Below, in pieces: positions 1 to 4,737 of a DNA stretch of 6,525 bases (position 1 is its first letter; each line of letters opens with the position of its first letter). Below the pieces are notes generated by a model. The model worked only from the letters and a program-made list of their open reading frames with translations. It made no database searches and was not told the origin of the DNA. Source of the stretch: Gemmatimonadota bacterium (GTDB taxonomy: Bacteria; Gemmatimonadota; Gemmatimonadetes; Gemmatimonadales; GWC2-71-9); assembly GCA_003220985.1 (NCBI GenBank), contig QHTY01000051.1:1-6525 (forward strand). The letters run 5' to 3'. A program made the translations under genes and the position numbers.

Positions 1-1864
1 AACCGAGCGCGCCACGCAGCTTCACCTCACCCCAACTGGCCGGCCAGAAGGGCTCGTCCGAGATCACGTACGACCCGCTGATTTTGGGGTACACCTGCAG
101 CCCCAGGGACCGTCCGAACGCGCTGTTCCCGTCGAAGCGGGCGCCGCCGGTCAGGAAGTACCGATCGCGGAACTTGAAGACGCTCTGCACGAAGAACCCC
201 GCGTTAATCACGCGGAGGCTAGTATCGCCCGCGAGTTGCACACGGGCCGCGCTGACGATTGGTACAGGGAACCCCTCGCCGTATGCGGTCGCGCGGCCTT
301 CCTCCGACGTCACCGCCTGCCCACCGATGGAGAGAGTCGAGGTGAGTTGCGGGGTAAACCGGAGGTCCATACTCCCGACATAATCCGCGGTCAGGAGTGA
401 GTAGCGGAGCTGCTCATCGACCAGGATGCCTTGCGGCGCCGCCACGAAGCCGGTTGGCCGTAGGTTGTGGTTTTGCTGCTGGGCGAGGTCGTACCCGAGC
501 GTGAACCGGTTCGAGAAACCGGCAAACGGTGTGTACGTAACTGTCGCGCCCGTGATAAGCCGCTGAATACCCGTGGTGAGCGATTGATTGAGCAAGGAAT
601 CGATCACCGCAGGATCGCTGGACGACCGATAATTGCGCTCGGCGCGGTAGACGTTGAGCACGAGTCCGTGGGCGTTGTTCCCCGCCGGCGTGTTGGACAG
701 ATCGGTGTTGGAGTATGCCGTGTTCCACTCGACCCGCAGGTTGTCCGACAGGGTGATGCCGACATTGCCACGGGTGGAGAGTTTCTTTTCGTTGTCGAGC
801 GGCAGGACGCCGTCGTTGTCCTCAGACGTCGCGGAGAGGAAATACTGGAGCCCGTTCGGCCCAGCCGAGCCGCCGGCGACGGACCCACTGTAGTGCTGCC
901 GGTAGGCGTTCCGGATCCACGAGCAACCGGTCACCGGCGTCTCGTGACACAGGCCGTGGACCTGTCCCGCCGGCCGGAGGTTGAGGTAGGGCACGGAGTC
1001 GGTCCCGAACGGCCGCAGCTGCGAGAAGCCCTGCCCCACCTCGAACGTCCAGCGTGGCACCCCAGCCAAGCCGTGCTTGGTGAAGATCTGAATGACTCCC
1101 GCCGCCGCCTCCGTGCCATACAGCGTGCTCGCCGCCGCGCCCTTGATGATCTCGACGCGGTCGACGTCCGCCGGATTGATGTCGTTGAGCGGGCTCGCCT
1201 GATAGTTGCCACCGCGGAAACCATTGGAGTCGTTGAAGGGGGGCCGGTTACGGCGGTAACCCTCGCTCCGCACGCGGACGCCATCCACGTAAATGATCGG
1301 CTGGTTACTCTGGCTGACGCTCACCGCGCCCCGCAGGCGGATCTGCGCGCCCTCGCCCGCCATGCCGCTCGTCTGCATCACGCTCAGCCCGGGGGCCCGC
1401 GCCTGCAACAGCTGATCCATGCTCGCTGGCGGATCCTTGACCTGCGACAGGTTGACCTGCGCGATCGAGTTGCCCACCTCTCGCACCCGTGCCTGCCCGG
1501 GCGTGCCGGTCACGACGATCGCATCGAGCTGCAACACACTGGGTGCGAGTTGCAGGGTCGTCGTTGTAGTCTGATCGGGGAGCACGACCAGGTGCGCGGT
1601 GGCCACCTTGAACCCGATCGCGAGCACGCGCAACTCGCGCGGACCCACGGGGACGTTCAGCAGCGAGAACGTTCCGCCGGGCCCCGTGCGGGTGCCGATA
1701 TTGATGCCGACGAGCGAAACCTCGGCACCAATGACTGGCTCCCCTGTGGTCAGAGACGTGACTTTGCCTTCGATCGTCCCGGTTTGTCCGGCCAGGCGGG
1801 TGGCGGCGGGCAAGTACAGCAACGACGCGGCCAGCGCGATTCGGAATGAACAGACACGCATCAT
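1..1864 (-). CDS. SusC/RagA-like TonB-dependent outer-membrane receptor, N-terminal 621 codons (partial)
   Basis: This is an outer-membrane active transporter that would take up a large ligand, such as a glycan, peptide or siderophore, using TonB energy. Residues 1-27 form a signal peptide (MMRVCSF, then a hydrophobic stretch ending LAGQ). Residues about 28-110 form a carboxypeptidase-regulatory-like beta-sandwich (GTIEGKVTSLTTGEPVIGAEV, then a region ending LDAIVVTG). The plug domain follows, with IRLRG near residue 175, IIYVDGVRV near 190, and VDRVEIIKGAAASTLYG near 236-250, which is the SusC signature. Beta-barrel strands then run off the left edge; SusC proteins are usually about 1,000 residues, so about 60% is present. 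The start is the first of two adjacent ATG codons (1864 and 1861), with GAGGAG six bases upstream. Two cysteines eight residues apart (306 and 314) probably lie in a surface loop. Any SusD partner would be beyond the left edge. The ligand cannot be told from this sequence. Confidence 0.95.
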   Translation of the reverse strand, partial: MMRVCSFRIALAASLLYLPAATRLAGQTGTIEGKVTSLTTGEPVIGAEVSLVGINIGTRTGPGGTFSLLNVPVGPRELRVLAIGFKVATAHLVVLPDQTTTTTLQLAPSVLQLDAIVVTGTPGQARVREVGNSIAQVNLSQVKDPPASMDQLLQARAPGLSVMQTSGMAGEGAQIRLRGAVSVSQSNQPIIYVDGVRVRSEGYRRNRPPFNDSNGFRGGNYQASPLNDINPADVDRVEIIKGAAASTLYGTEAAAGVIQIFTKHGLAGVPRWTFEVGQGFSQLRPFGTDSVPYLNLRPAGQVHGLCHETPVTGCSWIRNAYRQHYSGSVAGGSAGPNGLQYFLSATSEDNDGVLPLDNEKKLSTRGNVGITLSDNLRVEWNTAYSNTDLSNTPAGNNAHGLVLNVYRAERNYRSSSDPAVIDSLLNQSLTTGIQRLITGATVTYTPFAGFSNRFTLGYDLAQQQNHNLRPTGFVAAPQGILVDEQLRYSLLTADYVGSMDLRFTPQLTSTLSIGGQAVTSEEGRATAYGEGFPVPIVSAARVQLAGDTSLRVINAGFFVQSVFKFRDRYFLTGGARFDGNSAFGRSLGLQVYPKISGSYVISDEPFWPASWGEVKLRGALG

Positions 1865-1870
1865 GAGCCA

Positions 1871-1876
1871 CTCCTC
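1871..1876 (-). promoter_or_regulatory. Shine-Dalgarno site of the SusC-like receptor, within competing hairpins
   Basis: GAGGAG on the minus strand lies six bases before the ATG at 1864. It is a near-consensus ribosome-binding site and settles the start. It can pair with TCCTC just upstream (GAGGA at 1872-1876 with TCCTC at 1884-1888, loop of 7). Alternatively it sits in the 5-base loop of a CCAC/GTGG hairpin (1868-1871 with 1877-1880). The two folds exclude each other. The pairing is read directly from the sequence; any regulatory role is inference. Confidence 0.6.
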
Positions 1877-1924
1877 GTGGATGGAGGAACGATGCGGAAT
1901 TCCCGTGTCGGGGTACAGGGGAAA

Positions 1925-1948
1925 TGACACCCGTGGCAAATGGTGTCA
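1925..1948. promoter_or_regulatory. Perfect 7-bp inverted repeat between tRNA-Pro and the receptor gene; operator or weak terminator
   Basis: TGACACC (1925-1931) and GGTGTCA (1942-1948) are perfect inverted arms around a 10-base spacer. On the minus strand the second arm is followed by TTTCCCC, so this could be a weak terminator after the tRNA, although the T-run is poor. The minus-strand arm also begins within TTGACA (1949-1944), a perfect sigma-70 -35 hexamer. No convincing -10 sits 16-18 bases downstream (the best is TCATTT), so a receptor promoter with an overlapping operator is only a possibility. Confidence 0.35.
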
Positions 1949-1960
1949 AGACTCGAGGAA

Positions 1961-2034
1961 TCGGGGCGGCGGGATTCGAACCCGCGACCTCCTGGTCCCA
2001 AACCAGGCGCGCTACCAGACTGCGCCACACCCCG
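1961..2034 (-). tRNA. tRNA-Pro, anticodon TGG
   Basis: A complete 74-base cloverleaf is read on the minus strand. The 7-bp acceptor stem pairs CGGGGTG with CGCCCCG and contains one T:G pair. The D-arm has GCGC/GCGC pairing with AGTCTGGTA in the loop. The anticodon stem CCTGG/CCAGG encloses loop TTTGGGA, giving anticodon TGG, which reads CCA and by wobble other proline codons. The variable loop is AGGTC. The T-arm is GCGGG/CCCGC with loop TTCGAAT. The discriminator base is A, and the 3' CCA is not encoded (ATT follows), so it must be added by the CCA-adding enzyme. It lies 47 bases after the rdgB stop on the same strand and may be transcribed from its own promoter in the repeat region or by read-through from the operon. 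Confidence 0.97.
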
Positions 2035-2055
2035 GACGCCTAACGGCGAATGTGC

Positions 2056-2085
2056 AATGTAGAATGATCAGTGATCAATGATCAA
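2056..2085 (-). promoter_or_regulatory. Candidate promoter for tRNA-Pro
   Basis: On the minus strand, TTGATC (2085-2080) is followed after 18 bases by TACATT (2061-2056). This is an acceptable sigma-70-like pair, 21 bases before the tRNA 5' end. A small CGCC-GTTA-GGCG hairpin (2037-2048) lies between it and the tRNA. The -35 falls inside the 7-bp tandem repeat and overlaps the end of rdgB. The hexamers match consensus only in part and no transcript data are available, so this is tentative. Confidence 0.25.
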
Positions 2086-2091
2086 TGATCA
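2064..2091. repeat. Four tandem 7-bp units RTGATCA
   Basis: Four head-to-tail heptamers (ATGATCA, GTGATCA, ATGATCA, ATGATCA) each contain the palindrome TGATCA. The array overlaps the last codons of rdgB: the TGA stop at 2084-2082 is made by the repeat itself. It also supplies the possible -35 of the tRNA-Pro promoter. Its AT-richness stands out against the high-GC surroundings. The function is unknown; it may be a slippage-generated microsatellite or a site for a palindrome-binding protein. Confidence 0.85.
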
Positions 2092-2720
2092 CTGGACATT
2101 CTGCGGAGCAGCACCTCAATCAGGGCTCGAAATGCCCTCCCCCGGTGCGAGACGCGGTGCTTGGCGGAAGGCGGCGCTTCCCCGAAGCTCATGTGCAGCT
2201 CTGGTGAATAAAAGAGCGGATCGTAACCGAAGCCGCCGCTGCCGCGTGGCTCAGTCAGGATAAAGCCCTCACAGGTGGCTTCCACGATCTCGGGCGCGCT
2301 GCTCGGCGTGGCGAGAAACGCGACCACGCAGCGATAGCGAGCGCCGCGGCGCTCCTCCGGCACGCCGGCCAGCTGCTCGAGCAGCAGCTTGTTGTTGGCG
2401 GCGTCCACATCGCCGTCCACGGCTCCCCCCCCGGCGGCCGTCCCCCACCGCGCCGAGCGCGGACCGGGCGCGCCACCCAGCGCCTCGACCTCGATCCCGG
2501 AATCGTCGGCGACGGTGGCCAGGCCGCCACGCGTCGAGAAGTACCGCGCCTTCGCGACTGCATTCTCGACGTAGCTCGCACTCCGCTCGAGATCGGCCTC
2601 CTCGGGAAGCGGCTGCAGCATTCGATCGGCGGGAAACGACAGCTCGAACGGCAGGCCCGTCAGCAGCTCCCGGATCTCGCGCGTCTTGCCGACGCTGCGT
2701 GTGCCGACGAACAGCTTCAT
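2082..2720 (-). CDS. rdgB: RdgB/HAM1-type XTP/dITP pyrophosphatase (non-canonical purine NTPase)
   Basis: This cytosolic house-cleaning enzyme hydrolyses dITP, ITP and XTP to the monophosphate and pyrophosphate, keeping deaminated purines out of DNA and RNA. It has 212 residues, close to the usual length of about 200. Family motifs appear in order: TRSVGKTREIRELL at residues 7-20; SYVENAVAKAR near 49-59; the metal-binding VADDSGIEVEALGGAPGPRS near 69-88; GSGGFGYDPLFY near 160-171, for base recognition; and KHRVSHRGRA near 186-195. Two changes from the family pattern are visible: Ser replaces Asn in the first T-x-N motif (TRS), and His follows the late Lys where Asn is common. The ATG at 2720 overlaps the rfaE2 stop as ATGA, indicating translational coupling. 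No strong Shine-Dalgarno is seen. It is the last protein gene of the chain. Confidence 0.96.
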   Translation of the reverse strand: MKLFVGTRSVGKTREIRELLTGLPFELSFPADRMLQPLPEEADLERSASYVENAVAKARYFSTRGGLATVADDSGIEVEALGGAPGPRSARWGTAAGGGAVDGDVDAANNKLLLEQLAGVPEERRGARYRCVVAFLATPSSAPEIVEATCEGFILTEPRGSGGFGYDPLFYSPELHMSFGEAPPSAKHRVSHRGRAFRALIEVLLRRMSSDH

Positions 2721-3190
2721 ACGCCGCGCCGCAGCCGCTCGAGTAACTGTGTGGTCGACCTGCCCTGCACGAGCGGCACGCGCACCACGCGCCCACCCCA
2801 GCCTTCCACGTCCTTCGCGCCGACGATCGCCTCCGGCGCATAATCGGCGCCTTTCACGAGGACGTCAGGCTTCAGCGCCCGGATCAACGCGAGGGGGGTG
2901 TCTTCATCAAAGAGGACGACGCAATCCACGGCGGCGAGTGCCGCGATCAGGCGAGCGCGCTCCCCCTCGGGGACGACGGGACGATCCGGCCCTTTGCCGA
3001 GACGCCGCGCGGACGCATCGCGGTTGACGCCGACGATGAGGGCGTCGCCTTCGGAGCGGGCCGCTTCCAGCAAGGCGACATGTCCGGTGTGGAGCAAGTC
3101 AAAGACGCCATTGGTGAACACGACGCGGCGCTGAGTGGCGCGCCAGGTGGCAGCCGTCTCTGGCGTCCGGATCTTCGCGGCGGTGTTCAG
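2717..3190 (-). CDS. rfaE2: D-glycero-beta-D-manno-heptose 1-phosphate adenylyltransferase (stand-alone RfaE domain II / HldC), probable CTG start
   Basis: This enzyme transfers AMP from ATP to heptose-1-phosphate, giving ADP-heptose for the LPS inner core, in the cytoplasm. It is a cytidylyltransferase-like nucleotidyltransferase without the kinase domain of bifunctional HldE. Visible motifs are FTNGVFDLLHTGHVALL with the HTGH signature, then GVNRDASARRLGKGPDRPVV, KGADYAPEAIVGAKDV, and QGRSTTQLLERL near the C-terminus. The conventional start is GTG at 3121, which gives only 134 residues and cuts into the first beta-strand (RRVVFTNG). The frame stays open upstream and encodes family-like sequence (KIRTPETAATWRATQRRVV). 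No ATG, GTG or TTG occurs there, but CTG at 3190 overlaps the preceding stop as CTGA and yields 157 residues, the usual size. I prefer 3190 for that reason; a GTG start at 3121 or a sequencing error remains possible. The product is certain, the start is not. Confidence 0.9.
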   Translation of the reverse strand: MNTAAKIRTPETAATWRATQRRVVFTNGVFDLLHTGHVALLEAARSEGDALIVGVNRDASARRLGKGPDRPVVPEGERARLIAALAAVDCVVLFDEDTPLALIRALKPDVLVKGADYAPEAIVGAKDVEGWGGRVVRVPLVQGRSTTQLLERLRRGV

Positions 3191-3555
3191 AGGGGCTGCG
3201 TGGCCCTGGGGTGAAAAGAAAAGCTGTGGTTGAAGAACGGCAGTGAGACGCTTTCGCTGTAGCGCGTCTCGATGACGACCTCGCGTGGCTGTGCGATGCG
3301 GTAGACCTGAAGTTGGCGGCTACCGGCGGAATCGGGCAGGCCGATCTCTTCGATCGCCGCTTGAACGCGGCGGCGAATCGTCCCATCATCGAGGCCCGCC
3401 GCGAGGTGGGCTTCGGTCTGCATTTCATCTACCAGCCGGTAGTAGCGGAAATACACCTCGCCGATGTTGACCGCGTAGTACAGCGCTGCAACGAAGACGA
3501 GGAGCGACAGGAGACAGCCGCTGGAGCTGGCGCCGCGGCGCGACGCGATCACCAC
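3187..3555 (-). CDS. Small single-pass membrane protein of unknown function
   Basis: I do not recognise this protein with certainty. Its 122 residues begin with a short basic segment (ASRR), then a transmembrane helix at about residues 13-31 (CLLSLLVFVAALYYAVNIG). A soluble domain of about 90 residues follows, rich in charged residues (YFRYYRLVDEMQTEAHLAAG, then DDGTIRRRVQAAIEEIGLP) and ending in beta-like segments (VVIETRYSESVSLPFFNHSF). This layout resembles DUF4845-like proteins, which have an N-terminal anchor and a small periplasmic domain, but that is only a comparison by eye. Two adjacent GTG codons can start it: 3555, or 3552, which overlaps the lptE stop as GTGA. The stop overlaps rfaE2 as CTGA. 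Its place between lptE and rfaE2 suggests a role in the cell envelope. Confidence 0.8.
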   Translation of the reverse strand: MVIASRRGASSSGCLLSLLVFVAALYYAVNIGEVYFRYYRLVDEMQTEAHLAAGLDDGTIRRRVQAAIEEIGLPDSAGSRQLQVYRIAQPREVVIETRYSESVSLPFFNHSFSFHPRATQPL

Positions 3556-4037
3556 TGCGACTGCGCCCCGTCCACGATTTGCTGCACGAGCTTATCCCAC
3601 GCCAGCTTGCGCCCGTCCTTTTCGGCGGGCGGATTGTAGTCGCCGTCGACCATGAGGCCCTGCCGTTTCCAAACGGTCGTGCCCTCGTGCTGGTTGAGGA
3701 TCTCGACGTCGACCGTGATCTGTACCTTGCGTCTGGTCACGGTCACCTGGCCCGTTCCCGCCTGCAGCGAGATCGGAATGTCGGGATCGTAGCGGACCAC
3801 GCGGCCGCGAACGATGGCGTCCGCGGTCGCTTCGGTCGCCACGCGCAAGCCGAGCCGCCCTTCAAGCGCCTGGCGCACCGCGTCGCTCACTTCCTGCGTC
3901 AGCGCGGGTTCGGGCGTGTCATTGTCGAACGGCAGGAGCGCAACGGTCTTGACGTTGGGCAGCGTACCGCCGGCGAAGCCGTAGGGGCAGGCAGCGAGGA
4001 CGATGGCCGCCGCGCTAGCGACGACTGCGCCAAACAT
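3549..4037 (-). CDS. lptE: LptE-like LPS-assembly lipoprotein
   Basis: LptE is the outer-membrane lipoprotein that plugs and supports the LptD barrel, which moves LPS to the cell surface. Here 162 residues are predicted. The lipobox IVLAAC puts the lipidated Cys at residue 17, followed by PYGFAGGTLP, similar to the start of the mature family. The TVALLPFDNDTPEPALTQEV segment, the VRGRVVRYDPD strand, RKVQITVDVEIL and VWKRQGLMVDGDY match LptE-type sequences, and the end WDKLVQQIVDGAQSQW is also typical. With ATG at 4037 the signal peptide lacks a positive n-region. TTG at 4073 would add MAWSIRRRSFRR and give a better lipoprotein signal, so the start is uncertain. Overlap with the upstream gene is 23 bases (59 with TTG). 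LptD is not in the window. Confidence 0.85.
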   Translation of the reverse strand: MFGAVVASAAAIVLAACPYGFAGGTLPNVKTVALLPFDNDTPEPALTQEVSDAVRQALEGRLGLRVATEATADAIVRGRVVRYDPDIPISLQAGTGQVTVTRRKVQITVDVEILNQHEGTTVWKRQGLMVDGDYNPPAEKDGRKLAWDKLVQQIVDGAQSQW

Positions 4038-4737
4038 TCGGCGGAATGACCGCCGCCGTATCGACCACGCCAACGGTGAGCTCAAATCGGGCCGGGGCCT
4101 CGGGAAAGTCGACGCGCGCGCTCGCGGGGCGCCGCAAAGCGTCGAGTTGGGAACGGCTCCGCGCCACCACTGCTCCACGCCGCCGCCATTCCGCCTCCAG
4201 CAAGGACTCGCGGCCGCCACTGTCCGTCACGACGTAGTCGAGCGTATCCTCGACCTGCGCGAAGCGCCAGAACACGCGGCGCTTGTGCGTCACCGAGTCG
4301 ACCAGCTGTCCGCCGAGCACCCTGGCGTCGTTCGCGGGCGGCCGCACCATGGCGAACGCCGCCCACAACATCGGAATCGCGGGGACCAGGGAGCGGAAGT
4401 TCTTTTCCGGATCCGCCCACGCGACCGAATCACCGATGACGACCGCCGCGCCGTTGCCCAGGTTGAACGGTCCCGCGAAATCGAATCGGAGCGAATCCGG
4501 CCGCGCGATTCGCGTCGACCCCCGTCCCGCGTACTTGACGCGCTCGTCCTGATAGCGCCACCGAAACCGGATCAGCGTCGGCGTGCGCGGCAACGTCGTT
4601 CGCGTCCATGCGACCGCGCTGTCGCGACTCGCCGGTGCCAGCGCCATCGTCATCGGGACGAGCGGTCCAGGCGGCCCTGGACATGCCGCGAGCAGCGTAC
4701 TTGCGCCAATGTAGGAAAGAGCACGTTGTCGGGTCAA
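4015..4737 (-). CDS. Putative outer-membrane lipoprotein, DUF4292/LolB-like
   Basis: The product has 240 residues. The start is taken as TTG at 4737, which overlaps the stop of the barrel gene as TTGA. It gives a classic lipoprotein signal peptide: MTRQRALSYIGASTLLAAC, with the basic n-region at residues 2-5 and lipid-acceptor Cys19. A Gly/Pro-rich tether (PGPPGPL) follows. The mature part then shows beta-rich segments such as LIRFRWRYQDERVKYAGRG, PDSLRFDFAGPFNLG, AAVVIGDSVAWADPE and RRVFWRFAQVEDTLDYVVTD. A run of short strands describing a lipidated half-barrel is how LolA/LolB and DUF4292 proteins look, so a role in lipoprotein or lipid handling is possible, but no residue proves it. A longer ORF reaches 5223, but it overlaps the barrel gene by about 490 bases and lacks a signal peptide at its start. 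Function is uncertain. Confidence 0.8.
   Translation of the reverse strand: MTRQRALSYIGASTLLAACPGPPGPLVPMTMALAPASRDSAVAWTRTTLPRTPTLIRFRWRYQDERVKYAGRGSTRIARPDSLRFDFAGPFNLGNGAAVVIGDSVAWADPEKNFRSLVPAIPMLWAAFAMVRPPANDARVLGGQLVDSVTHKRRVFWRFAQVEDTLDYVVTDSGGRESLLEAEWRRRGAVVARSRSQLDALRRPASARVDFPEAPARFELTVGVVDTAAVIPPNVWRSRR

Noticed and set aside
467..1849. A 460-residue plus-strand open frame
   Set aside because: It lies wholly antisense to the clear SusC-like receptor, is dominated by Arg, Asp, Gln, His and Val as expected from a GC-rich shadow frame, and shows no domain.
2064..2091. CRISPR or transposon end for the heptamer array
   Set aside because: The units are contiguous with no spacers and no transposase or target duplication is nearby; it is a short tandem repeat only.
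2255..2841. Open frames overlapping rdgB and rfaE2 on both strands
   Set aside because: They are Arg/Ala-rich shadows of two genes whose catalytic motifs are complete in one frame each.
4086..4220. N-terminal extension of the LptE gene
   Set aside because: The extra residues lie inside the upstream gene and would place the lipobox far from the N-terminus, which is incompatible with a lipoprotein signal.
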